A stretch of 64,000 nt of DNA from Mycolicibacterium iranicum (GTDB taxonomy: Bacteria > Actinomycetota > Actinomycetes > Mycobacteriales > Mycobacteriaceae). Below, piece after piece: positions 54,741-63,110 of the stretch; the first letter of the stretch is position 1; every line of letters begins with the position of its first letter. Location of the stretch: the NCBI RefSeq assembly GCF_014190915.1, contig NZ_JACHVU010000017.1, positions 1-64,000 on the forward strand. The letters run 5' to 3'. The notes under the pieces are model-generated. The model ran no database searches. It was not told the DNA's origin and saw only the letters and a program-made list of their open reading frames with translations. The position numbers and the translations under genes are program-made.

Positions 54741-55217
54741 ATGGACATGAAGAAGATGACCGCCAGCGTCGCGGCCGCAGGCCTGCTGGGCCTCGGCGGC
54801 TTGGGCATGGCCGCAGGGCTCGCACAGGCCGATCCGCCGGCGAATCCGGGCAACGGCCAGGGTCAGGGGAACGGCCACGGCAACGGCAATGGCAATGGCC
54901 AGGGCAACGGGATCGGCAATACGCCCCGCCCGGACATCGTGACCGGCCCCGGCGTCAACGCCGGCGACCCGGGCAACCCGCTGCCTCCGGGGCTCGGCTA
55001 CCTGCCGCCTCCCGGACACGGTGGCCCGATGCCCGCGGACACCATCGTGCTGCCGGAGACCCCGTCGTGGGTCATCACACCGGTGCTCCCGCCCGAGGGT
55101 GCGCCGCTGCAGCCGGAGCTCCCCGACTGGGCCGAGGGTCTGTCCGTCGTGTGGAACCCCGATCTTGAGGTCTGGGGCGTCTACAACGAGGACACGGGCG
55201 TCTTCGTCAGCTTGTAA
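54741..55217 (+). CDS. secreted Gly/Asn-repeat protein
   Basis: 158-residue exported protein. Signal peptide residues 1-31 (AAAGLLGLGGLGMAAGLAQA). Residues about 36-60 are a run of Asn-Gly and Gln-Gly dipeptides encoded by hexanucleotide-like repeats (54850-54920). The rest is Pro-rich, ending in a compact EVWGVYNEDTGVFVSL. ATG 54741 has GAGGAGG upstream. No family recognised; probably a cell-wall or secreted structural protein. A strong terminator follows. Confidence 0.8.
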   Translation: MDMKKMTASVAAAGLLGLGGLGMAAGLAQADPPANPGNGQGQGNGHGNGNGNGQGNGIGNTPRPDIVTGPGVNAGDPGNPLPPGLGYLPPPGHGGPMPADTIVLPETPSWVITPVLPPEGAPLQPELPDWAEGLSVVWNPDLEVWGVYNEDTGVFVSL

Positions 55218-55242
55218 GGGACCTGTCCTCAGGAACCTGGGA

Positions 55243-55273
55243 AGCCGCCCCACCCACCGGGTGGGGCGGCTTT
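55243..55273 (+). terminator. rho-independent terminator
   Basis: A perfect 12-bp stem (55243-55254 with 55260-55271), a 5-base loop and a short T-run follow the secreted-protein gene by 25 bases. It separates that gene from the oppositely oriented tRNA-Cys. Confidence 0.88.
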
Positions 55274-55299
55274 CCGCTGCCATGGATGCGGCCCATGCG

Positions 55300-55370
55300 A
55301 GCGAGTGACGGGATTCGAACCCGTGTAGACGGCTTTGCAGGCCGGTGCCTAGCCACTCAGCCACACCCGC
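55300..55370 (-). tRNA. tRNA-Cys (GCA)
   Basis: 71-nt tRNA on the minus strand. The acceptor stem GCGGGTG pairs with CACTCGC (one G-T), the discriminator is U as required for tRNA-Cys, the D-loop contains GGCTGAGTGGCTAGGC, the anticodon loop CTGCAAA gives GCA, and the T-arm contains GGTTCGAATCC. CCA is not encoded. It lies downstream of the MFS gene. Confidence 0.95.
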
Positions 55371-55428
55371 ACGTACCCACCATCTCAGAGCCGGTCACCG
55401 GCGGACAGGGTTCGGATCGTGCAGATCT

Positions 55429-56844
55429 TTACCCGGGGGCGGCCCGCCCACTGCGCGTCGATGCCACTGCAGCCACCGCCGCGAGCACAGCGAACGCGCC
55501 GAAGAGCCAGCGAGCAGCGGTCGCGTCGCCGGTATCAGCGACGTTCACGATCACGCCGGCCAGGGCTGCCCCGAATGCCGCGGAGATCACCTGCACGGTG
55601 TTGATGGCCGCCGCCGCTGCCGGTCCCTCGGTCGGATCGTCGACCTTGCTCATCGCCCACGCAGACAGATGCGGCCACGCGATACCGACACCGGCGCCGG
55701 TGACCACCAGCCCCAGCGCCCAGGCCGCCACCCTCACCCCCGAGGCGTCCACCTGCTGGGTCAGCGCGCCGACGGTCAAACCCGCCGCCATCACCAGCGG
55801 AGCCACCGCCACCGTCCGGACGATCACCCGCTGTCGGCTCAGTGAGGCGCTGCTGATCTCCCCCACCGTCCAGCCGATGGCCAGGCCGGCCCCGAGGAAT
55901 CCCGCCGCCACCGGCGTGAGATGAGCGAGCCGCTGACCGAACAGCGGAACGTACATGTCGACCATGGTGGCCGCCATCAGCGCCCCCAGCGTGAGATAGA
56001 TCCACTTCAGTGGGCCTGGCCCGAAGGCACTCGGCGGGAGGACCGAGGCTTCGACCCGGCGGTCGACCACGACGAACAGCAGCACCAGGCCGACACCGAC
56101 CGCGACGAGCCCGGCGGTGGCCCGACCGTCGTGCGGCACACCGGCCATACTCACCGACAGAGCGGCCGCACCGAGGAGCAGGAGTGACCACACCGGGATC
56201 TTGGCCACGCCGGGGTCGGCGCGAGCGGTGTCGCGACGGGCCGGGAGCGCACACGGAACCAGCGCCGACATGGCGACGACCATCAGGACCAGTACCGCGA
56301 AAGCCCAACGCCACGAACCATATTGGGCGAACAACCCGCCGGCAGCGGGCCCGAGGAGCGTGCCGACGCCCCACATGGCCGAAACCAGGGCCGAGGCCTT
56401 TGTCCACAACGCGCTAGGCAGTGCGGTGTTGATGACCGCGTAACCGAGTCCGGCCAGCAATCCCCCTGCGGCCCCTTGGACCGTTCGGCCGACGAGGAGC
56501 ACCTCCATGCTGGGCGCGAGGGCGCAGCCGAGACTTCCCAGCCCGAACACGGTCAGTCCCAACAGGTAAGCCCCTCGTGGACCCAGCCGCATCAGCGTCG
56601 CATGCACCGTCGTGGCCGCCATCACCGAGCCGACCAGATAGACCGTCGTGACCCACGCGTAGAAACGGTGGCCGCCGATGTCGGCGACCGCGCTCGGCAT
56701 CAGGCTGATGGTGAGGAACTCGTTGGTCGCGTACAACGCCACGCCGCCGGCCAGCACCGTCGCCGCACCCAGGTTCTTCGGCCCGAGGAGCTCACGCCAG
56801 CCGCCGGCGGCGAGGGGCGGACTGTCGGTTCCCGTGTCGGTCAC
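55429..56844 (-). CDS. MFS drug-efflux-type transporter (Rv1634-like)
   Basis: 471-residue major facilitator with 14-helix DHA2-like pattern: N-terminal helix LAGGVALYATNEFLTISLMP, motif A-like RLGPRGAYLLG and motif C-like region GVGTLLGPAAGGLFAQ. Proton-coupled export of drugs is the family function; M. tuberculosis Rv1634 has been described as a fluoroquinolone efflux pump (recalled). GTG 56844; a TAGCGT -10 lies 7 bases upstream. It is downstream of uvrB by 39 bases and could share its transcript. Confidence 0.9.
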   Translation of the reverse strand: MTDTGTDSPPLAAGGWRELLGPKNLGAATVLAGGVALYATNEFLTISLMPSAVADIGGHRFYAWVTTVYLVGSVMAATTVHATLMRLGPRGAYLLGLTVFGLGSLGCALAPSMEVLLVGRTVQGAAGGLLAGLGYAVINTALPSALWTKASALVSAMWGVGTLLGPAAGGLFAQYGSWRWAFAVLVLMVVAMSALVPCALPARRDTARADPGVAKIPVWSLLLLGAAALSVSMAGVPHDGRATAGLVAVGVGLVLLFVVVDRRVEASVLPPSAFGPGPLKWIYLTLGALMAATMVDMYVPLFGQRLAHLTPVAAGFLGAGLAIGWTVGEISSASLSRQRVIVRTVAVAPLVMAAGLTVGALTQQVDASGVRVAAWALGLVVTGAGVGIAWPHLSAWAMSKVDDPTEGPAAAAAINTVQVISAAFGAALAGVIVNVADTGDATAARWLFGAFAVLAAVAAVASTRSGRAAPG

Positions 56845-56883
56845 GGCCTCGACGCTAGGACCTGAACCGGGGTTGAGATCAAG

Positions 56884-59043
56884 TCACTTGATCCCGGCGG
56901 CATCCATGCCGCGGAGTTCCTTCTTGAGGTCCTGGATCTCGTCGCGGATCCGTGCCGCGAGCTCGAACTGCAGATCGCGGGCCGCCGCCATCATCTGGGC
57001 GGTCAAATCCTTGATCAGGTCGGCGAGCTCGGCACGGGGCATGTTCTTGGTGTCCCGGCCCTCGTAGACCCCTGCGCTGACCGCACGGCCCGGCTCGCCC
57101 GGAGCGCGCCTACCCCGCGACGCGTTGCGGCCGGACCCCCCGACCTCCACCGCCTCGGTGTCGTCGGCCTCGCGGTACACCTGGTCGAGGATGTCGGCGA
57201 TCTTCTTACGCAGCGGTTGCGGGTCGATGCCGTGCTCTTTGTTGTAGGCGACCTGCTTGGCTCGACGCCGTTCGGTCTCGTCGATGGCCTGCTTCATCGA
57301 GTCGGTCATCGTGTCGGCGTACATGTGCACCTCGCCCGAGACGTTGCGGGCGGCGCGGCCGATGGTCTGGATCAAGCTGCGCGGCGAACGCAGGAAGCCT
57401 TCCTTGTCGGCGTCCAGGATGGCCACCAACGACACCTCCGGCAGGTCGAGGCCCTCACGCAGCAGGTTGATGCCGACGAGCACGTCGTACTCCCCCAGCC
57501 GCAGCTGGCGCAGGAGTTCGACCCGTCGCAGCGTGTCCACCTCGGAGTGCAGGTAGCGGACCCGGATCCCCATCTCCAGCAGGTAATCGGTGAGGTCTTC
57601 GGCCATCTTCTTGGTCAGCGTCGTGACCAGCACACGCTCGTCGCGATCCGTGCGCTTGCGGATCTCCCCGATCAGGTCGTCGATCTGCCCCTTCGTCGGT
57701 TTGACGATGACGTGCGGATCGACCAGGCCGGTCGGGCGGATGACCTGCTCCACGAACTCACCGCCGGTCTGGGCCAGCTCGAAATTGCCCGGCGTCGCCG
57801 AGAGATACACGGTCTGGCCGATGCGGTCGGCGAACTCCTCCCAGGTCAGCGGCCGGTTGTCCACCGCCGACGGAAGCCGGAAGCCGAAGTCGACCAGGTT
57901 GCGCTTCCGCGACATGTCGCCCTCGTACATGCCGCCGATCTGGGGCACGGTGACGTGGGACTCGTCGATGACGAGGAGGAAGTCTTCCGGGAAGTAATCC
58001 AGCAGCGTGGCCGGAGCGGACCCGGCCGGACGCCCGTCGATGTGGCGCGAGTAGTTCTCGATGCCCGAGCAGAAGCCGACCTGGCGCATCATCTCGATGT
58101 CGTAGTTGGTGCGCATCCGCAACCGCTGTGCCTCGAGCAGCTTGCCCTGACCCTCCAGCTCGGCCAGCCGCGCTTCGAGCTCGGCCTCGATGGTCGAGAT
58201 CGCGTGGGCCATGCGCTCGGGCCCCGCCACGTAGTGGGTGGCCGGGAAGATCCGCAACGAGTCGACCTTCTTGATGATGTCGCCCGTCAGCGGATGCAGG
58301 TAGTAGAGCTCCTCGATCTCGTCACCGAAGAACTCGATGCGGACGGCCAGCTCCTCGTACGACGGGATGATCTCGACCGTGTCGCCGCGCACCCGGAACG
58401 TTCCGCGGGTGAAGGACATGTCGTTACGGGTGTACTGCACGTCGACCAGCAGCCGTAGCAGGGAGTCCCGCGGAACCTCGTCGCCGACCTTGAGTTCGAC
58501 GGAGCGATCCATGTAGGACTGCGGGGTGCCCAGGCCGTAGATGCAGGACACCGACGCCACCACCACGACATCGCGACGCGACAGCAGGTTCGACGTGGCC
58601 GAGTGCCGCAAACGCTCGACGTCGTCGTTGATCGAGCTGTCCTTCTCGATGTAGGTGTCGGTCTGCGCGATGTACGCCTCGGGTTGGTAGTAGTCGTAGT
58701 ACGACACGAAGTACTCGACAGCGTTGTTGGGCAACATCTCTCGAAGTTCATTGGCGAGCTGCGCGGCCAGCGTCTTGTTCGGTGCCATGACCAGCGTGGG
58801 GCGCTGCAGCCGCTCGATGAGCCAGGCGGTGGTCGCCGACTTGCCCGTTCCCGTCGCCCCGAGCAGCACCACGTCACGCTCCCCGGCGCGGATCCGGCGT
58901 TCCAGCTCGTCGATGGCGGCGGGCTGGTCGCCGGCGGGCTCGTACTCGCTGACCACCTCGAAGCGCGCACCACTACGCACCACCTCGTCCACGGGGCGGT
59001 ACTCCGAGTGCGCAAGCACGGGGTGTTCGGTCGCGAAAGCCAT
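56884..59043 (-). CDS. uvrB: excinuclease ABC subunit B
   Basis: Helicase-like core of nucleotide-excision repair. The 719-residue product has Walker A GATGTGKSAT, the beta-hairpin region SYYDYYQPEAYI, DEAD-box-like DESH in VIDESHV, and the C-terminal UVR/UvrC-interaction domain (LADLIKDLTAQMMAAARDL). ATG 59043 gives MAFATEHPVL; the upstream open frame is not conserved. A TAACCT -10 lies 7 bases upstream, so the mRNA is nearly leaderless, and a PafBC-like motif precedes it. Confidence 0.97.
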   Translation of the reverse strand: MAFATEHPVLAHSEYRPVDEVVRSGARFEVVSEYEPAGDQPAAIDELERRIRAGERDVVLLGATGTGKSATTAWLIERLQRPTLVMAPNKTLAAQLANELREMLPNNAVEYFVSYYDYYQPEAYIAQTDTYIEKDSSINDDVERLRHSATSNLLSRRDVVVVASVSCIYGLGTPQSYMDRSVELKVGDEVPRDSLLRLLVDVQYTRNDMSFTRGTFRVRGDTVEIIPSYEELAVRIEFFGDEIEELYYLHPLTGDIIKKVDSLRIFPATHYVAGPERMAHAISTIEAELEARLAELEGQGKLLEAQRLRMRTNYDIEMMRQVGFCSGIENYSRHIDGRPAGSAPATLLDYFPEDFLLVIDESHVTVPQIGGMYEGDMSRKRNLVDFGFRLPSAVDNRPLTWEEFADRIGQTVYLSATPGNFELAQTGGEFVEQVIRPTGLVDPHVIVKPTKGQIDDLIGEIRKRTDRDERVLVTTLTKKMAEDLTDYLLEMGIRVRYLHSEVDTLRRVELLRQLRLGEYDVLVGINLLREGLDLPEVSLVAILDADKEGFLRSPRSLIQTIGRAARNVSGEVHMYADTMTDSMKQAIDETERRRAKQVAYNKEHGIDPQPLRKKIADILDQVYREADDTEAVEVGGSGRNASRGRRAPGEPGRAVSAGVYEGRDTKNMPRAELADLIKDLTAQMMAAARDLQFELAARIRDEIQDLKKELRGMDAAGIK

Positions 59044-59050
59044 GTTCACC

Positions 59051-59073
59051 AGGTTAGAACCCCGCGCCGACAT
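59051..59073 (-). promoter_or_regulatory. PafBC-like promoter of uvrB
   Basis: On the minus strand ATGTCGGCG (59073-59065), eight bases, TAACCT (59056-59051). It matches TTGTCRGTG-N8-TANNNT at 7 of 9 upstream positions and fully in spacing and -10. It is a weaker version of the uvrA site and overlaps the possible start of the divergent DUF402 gene. Confidence 0.65.
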
Positions 59074-59632
59074 GTTCTGTTCCGTGCCCGGCCCCACCGT
59101 CGCCACCAGGCTCTATCCTGAGCGCATCCACCCTCCCAAACGCGAGACCTTCGACGTCGCCGCCCGCACCAACACCGATCCGAAGGGCATCGTGCGGGCC
59201 GTCGACACGTATGTCGCCCGACCGTGGGGCCTCTACATGGCCCGCCCCACCCCGGGCCGCGCGCAGTTCCACTATCTCGAATCGTGGCTGCTGCCCTCCC
59301 TGGGGCTGCGGGCGACCGTGTTCCACTTCAATCCCGGCCACGAGCGCGACCAGGACTTCTACCTCGACGTCGGCCGGTACACCCGAGACGGGCAGCGCTG
59401 GCACGGCGAGGACCACTACCTCGATCTCGTGCTGCGCACGGGTCGTGACGTGCAGATCACCGACGTCGACGAGCTGGTGGCCGCGGTCAGCACCGGCGTC
59501 CTCGACCCCGGAGACGCCGAACGCGCCATCCGCGTCGCGGTGGCCACGGCCGAGGCGCTCGCGCGCAACGACTACGCCCTCGACAGATGGTTAGCCGGTA
59601 TCGATATGGCCCTGACGTGGCGTGACGCTTAG
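59072..59632 (+). CDS. DUF402 family protein (Rv1632c-like)
   Basis: 186-residue protein of the DUF402 family, whose members include nucleoside di/triphosphate phosphatases. Core blocks: YMARPTPGRAQFHYLESWLLP, HERDQDFYLDVG and DEDHYLDL-like YLDLVLRTGRDVQITDVDEL. ATG 59072 is the only normal start, but family homology begins at IHPPKRETFDVAARTNT, whose first codon is ATC at 59126, preceded by a TATCCT element and six bases. The true start may be that ATC, giving 168 residues. Confidence 0.78.
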   Translation: MFCSVPGPTVATRLYPERIHPPKRETFDVAARTNTDPKGIVRAVDTYVARPWGLYMARPTPGRAQFHYLESWLLPSLGLRATVFHFNPGHERDQDFYLDVGRYTRDGQRWHGEDHYLDLVLRTGRDVQITDVDELVAAVSTGVLDPGDAERAIRVAVATAEALARNDYALDRWLAGIDMALTWRDA

Positions 59633-59641
59633 ACTCTGCCT

Positions 59642-60190
59642 GTGAGTTCGAGGAGACGGACACGTACCGCCGGTGCGATGGTGGCTGCCGGGGTCGTCGC
59701 TATGGTCGCCGGGCAGCTGTCGCCCGCGATCTCGGCGGCGCAGCCGGACCCGCAACCGGAGGTCGAGACGCAGGCCCCGGAGCTCCTGCACAACGTCACC
59801 TACCGGGCCCGGGTCGACGGGGTGTCGCGCGGCGCCTCGATCACCTACAAGGCCGAGGACGACCGGGTTCTCAGCGCGAACCCGACGATGGTGCCCGGGC
59901 GGGTGTTCGAGGTGATGACCGTCCTGCCGGCCTCCGGCATCGCAAACCTGCGGGTCTCGATCGAGTGGCCGTACTCGGCAAACCTGCACTGCGAGATCCT
60001 GGTCGACGACGCTCTGGTGGCGCAGGCCGACGACTTCATCGCACCTCGTGTCCTACCTCAGCGAGACGACCCCGATTACGGGGCCCTGACATGCGAGGCG
60101 CCGGTCACCGGGGCGCCGCAGGCCGCTCCTGCCGATCCTGCCGCCCCGGCGCCGGTCGACGCTCCAGCCGCCGAGCCACCGCCCGCCTAG
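59642..60190 (+). CDS. secreted protein, unknown function
   Basis: 182-residue exported protein: Arg-rich start, hydrophobic GAMVAAGVVAMVAGQL, cleavage near residue 32. The mature domain (about 45-150) is beta-rich with two Cys probably forming a disulfide (NLHCEIL and LTCEAP), as in small MmpS-like folds. The tail is Ala/Pro-rich. GTG 59642 is six bases after a TAGACT -10 element, the leaderless pattern. The end overlaps the convergent coaE gene by 4 bases. Confidence 0.8.
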   Translation: MSSRRRTRTAGAMVAAGVVAMVAGQLSPAISAAQPDPQPEVETQAPELLHNVTYRARVDGVSRGASITYKAEDDRVLSANPTMVPGRVFEVMTVLPASGIANLRVSIEWPYSANLHCEILVDDALVAQADDFIAPRVLPQRDDPDYGALTCEAPVTGAPQAAPADPAAPAPVDAPAAEPPPA

Positions 60191-61419
60191 CGGGCTGGGC
60201 CGGGCTTCCACTCTGTGCTGTCCGCCCACTCCCAGGCCCTGCGGTAGGCGTCGAGGAGCCACGGCTCCTTCGCCTCGGCGTAGGCACCCGTCGTCTCGTG
60301 CCCCTGAGCGGCTACCCGCCGCTTGAGCCCGAGGTACTCGTCGCGCACGCCGGGGTTGGCCGTGACCCAGCTGACGAAGAGCAGGGCGAACTGCTGATTG
60401 GGCCAACCGTCTACGCGCACATGCACATTCGTCGGACGTCCGGGATCGGCCGAACAGAACAGCCGTTTCTCCCAGAGCCCCTCGTCCCCGCTGTGGTCGA
60501 ACTCGGCCACCGTACTCCGCGCGTCGGGCTTGGCGACGTCCGCGGTGATCGACGTCGCCACGTACCCCGCCGCCGGCAACGCAGCGGCCAGTTCGTCCGC
60601 GACGTCCAGTGAGGCGACGGTCACCTGGATGTCGATGACGTCCTTGGCGTCCATACCCTCGATCGCCGTCGAGCCGACGTGGTCGACCCTGGACGCGCGG
60701 TGCCCGCACGCGGTCCGCAGTCGCGCCAGAATCCGCTGGGCCTGAGCCGGCCAGGCGGGGTCGGACGGCACCAACCGCGCCTGCCCCGGCGCGGCCTGAC
60801 CCGCTTCGAGGTTGCGGGCGAACGGTTCGATGCGGTCGTGCCACAGCGCGCGGGCCTTCTGCACGAGCTCCTCGGCGCTGCCCGAGTTGTCCAGCCACAC
60901 GTCGGCCACCGCACGCCGCTGTTCCTCGCTGGCCTGCGCCGCGATGCGGGCCCGCGCATCCTCCTCGGTGAAGTTGCGGTACTCGATCAACCTTCGGACT
61001 CGCAGTTCCGCGTCGGCGTTGACGATGATCACCAACGGGAACATCGGCGCCATCTGCGATTCCACCAGCAGCGGAATGTCCTCCACGATGACCGGGTTCT
61101 CCCGGTCGCGCTGGGCGCGTTCGATGAGTTCCGAACGTCGTTGCCCGACAAGGGGATGCACGATCCCATTCAAGGTGGCACGCTTCTCGTCGTCACTGAA
61201 TGCGATTCCGGCGAGCGCCGGGCGGTTCAGCGAGCCGTCGGCGTGCAGGATCCCGTCCCCGAAGGCGTCGACCAGCTTGGCCAGTCCCGGTGTGCCGGGT
61301 TCGACGACCTCACGGGCGATCACATCCCCGTCGACGACGATGGCACCCAGTTCGCTGAACGTGGCCGACACCGTCGACTTTCCCGCCCCGATTCCTCCGG
61401 TCAATCCAATGCGCAGCAC
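60187..61419 (-). CDS. coaE: dephospho-CoA kinase with C-terminal GrpB/UPF0157 domain
   Basis: Last step of CoA synthesis. The 410-residue product has a P-loop GLTGGIGAGKST and the kinase domain to about residue 200, then a GrpB (UPF0157) nucleotidyltransferase-like domain with HVGSTAIEGMDAKDVIDIQ. The fused arrangement is typical of mycobacteria. GTG 61419; a CAGACT -10 lies six bases upstream. It follows rpsA on the minus strand. Confidence 0.95.
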   Translation of the reverse strand: MLRIGLTGGIGAGKSTVSATFSELGAIVVDGDVIAREVVEPGTPGLAKLVDAFGDGILHADGSLNRPALAGIAFSDDEKRATLNGIVHPLVGQRRSELIERAQRDRENPVIVEDIPLLVESQMAPMFPLVIIVNADAELRVRRLIEYRNFTEEDARARIAAQASEEQRRAVADVWLDNSGSAEELVQKARALWHDRIEPFARNLEAGQAAPGQARLVPSDPAWPAQAQRILARLRTACGHRASRVDHVGSTAIEGMDAKDVIDIQVTVASLDVADELAAALPAAGYVATSITADVAKPDARSTVAEFDHSGDEGLWEKRLFCSADPGRPTNVHVRVDGWPNQQFALLFVSWVTANPGVRDEYLGLKRRVAAQGHETTGAYAEAKEPWLLDAYRRAWEWADSTEWKPGPAR

Positions 61420-61473
61420 CGCACCAGTCTGTCAGGGCTGCGTGCGGCCGGAGCAACAGGACACGGAAACGAC

Positions 61474-61505
61474 GCAGGCCCCGGCTCTGGTGAGCCGGGG
61501 CCTGC
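61474..61505 (-). terminator. hairpin after rpsA
   Basis: Perfect 14-bp GC-rich stem (61474-61487 with 61492-61505), 4-base loop, 14 bases after the rpsA stop. The T-run afterwards is weak (CGTCGTTTCC), typical of mycobacterial terminators. It separates rpsA from coaE, which has its own -10 element downstream. Confidence 0.75.
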
Positions 61506-61519
61506 GATCGTTGAGCGAA

Positions 61520-62962
61520 TTACGCGTTGCCGGCGAGCTTTTCGCGCAGCGCGGCCAGCTGGGCGTCGCTGGCCAGCGATCCACCGGCCGACTCCTCAGA
61601 GCGCGACGAACTGGCGGACGACGCGGGCTTGGCAGCCTCGGCGGCCTCAGCAGCGGCGAACTTCTCCATCTGCGCAGTGTGCATCTTGTGGCGGCGCTCG
61701 GCCTCGGCGTAGCGCGCCTCCCACTCGTCACGCTGCTTCTCGAAGCCTTCGAGCCACTCGTTGGTGTCGGCGTCGAAGCCCTCGGGGAAGATGTAGTTGC
61801 CCTGATCGTCGTAGCTGTCGGCCATGCCGTACTTCCAGGCCTCGAACTCGTCGGAGTAGTCCTCGTTGGCCTGCTTGAGGCTCAGCGAGATCCGGCGACG
61901 CTCCAGGTCGATGTCGATGACCTTGACCATCGCGTCGTCGCCGACCTGGACGACCTGGTCCGGGACCTCGACGTGACGCTCGGAGAGCTCGGAGATGTGG
62001 ACCAGGCCCTCGATGCCCTCTTCGACACGGACGAACGCACCGAACGGCACCAGCTTGGTGACCTTGCCCGGCACGATCTGACCGATCGCGTGGGTGCGGG
62101 CGAAGTGGCGCCACGGATCTTCCTGAGTCGCCTTGAGCGACAGCGAAACCCGCTCGCGGTCCATGTCGACGTCGAGCACCTCGACGGTGACCTCGTCGCC
62201 CACCTGGACGACCTCGGACGGGTGGTCGATGTGCTTCCAGGACAGCTCGGAGACGTGCACCAGGCCGTCGACGCCGCCGAGATCGACGAACGCGCCGAAG
62301 TTGACGATCGAGGACACGACACCCTTGCGGATGGCGCCCTTGGTGAGCTGATTGAGGAACTCGCTGCGGACCTCGGACTGGGTCTGCTCCAGCCACGCGC
62401 GGCGCGACAGCACCACGTTGTTGCGGTTCTTGTCGAGCTCGATGATCTTGGCCTCGATCTCCTTGCCGATGTACGGCTGCAGATCGCGGACGCGACGCAT
62501 CTCGACCAGCGACGCGGGCAGGAAGCCGCGCAGGCCGATGTCGAGGATCAGGCCGCCCTTGACGACCTCGATGACGGTGCCCTTGACGGCCTCGTCCTTC
62601 TCCTTGAGCTCTTCGATGGTGCCCCAGGCGCGCTCGTACTGCGCGCGCTTCTTGGACAGGATGAGGCGGCCTTCTTTGTCCTCTTTGGTGAGAACCAGCG
62701 CTTCGACCTCGTCGCCGACGGACACAACCTCATTGGGGTCGACGTCGTGCTTGATCGAGAGTTCGCGGGAAGGGATGACGCCTTCGGTCTTGTAGCCGAT
62801 GTCGAGCAAGACTTCGTCGCGGTCGACCTTGACGATGGTCCCTTCGACGATGTCGCCATCGTTGAAGTATTTGATGGTCTTGTCGATGGCGGCGAGGAAA
62901 TCCTCCGCGGAGCCGATGTCGTTGAGGGCTACTTGCGGAGACGTGACGGAGGGACTTGGCAT
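61520..62962 (-). CDS. rpsA: 30S ribosomal protein S1
   Basis: 480-residue S1 with four S1-type OB domains (about residues 35-105, 123-188, 209-277 and 294-363) and an acidic/Ala/Ser-rich tail. It helps mRNA binding to the ribosome and is a proposed pyrazinamide-linked protein in M. tuberculosis. ATG 62962 matches the family start MPSPSVTSPQVALNDIG. A leaderless-rich genome makes S1 less critical for many mRNAs (inference). Confidence 0.97.
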   Translation of the reverse strand: MPSPSVTSPQVALNDIGSAEDFLAAIDKTIKYFNDGDIVEGTIVKVDRDEVLLDIGYKTEGVIPSRELSIKHDVDPNEVVSVGDEVEALVLTKEDKEGRLILSKKRAQYERAWGTIEELKEKDEAVKGTVIEVVKGGLILDIGLRGFLPASLVEMRRVRDLQPYIGKEIEAKIIELDKNRNNVVLSRRAWLEQTQSEVRSEFLNQLTKGAIRKGVVSSIVNFGAFVDLGGVDGLVHVSELSWKHIDHPSEVVQVGDEVTVEVLDVDMDRERVSLSLKATQEDPWRHFARTHAIGQIVPGKVTKLVPFGAFVRVEEGIEGLVHISELSERHVEVPDQVVQVGDDAMVKVIDIDLERRRISLSLKQANEDYSDEFEAWKYGMADSYDDQGNYIFPEGFDADTNEWLEGFEKQRDEWEARYAEAERRHKMHTAQMEKFAAAEAAEAAKPASSASSSRSEESAGGSLASDAQLAALREKLAGNA

Positions 62963-63110
62963 GTGGTGGGTTGCTCCGGACAGGTTTAATCGTAGGGACA
63001 GAATGTTTTGTTGATCGCACCCGCGAACAGCGCACACAGGTACTGATCAAGGCTACTCGACGGGGTCCATGCAGGACAAACCCACCTCCCCTACCGGCTA
63101 ACCTGCTTGC

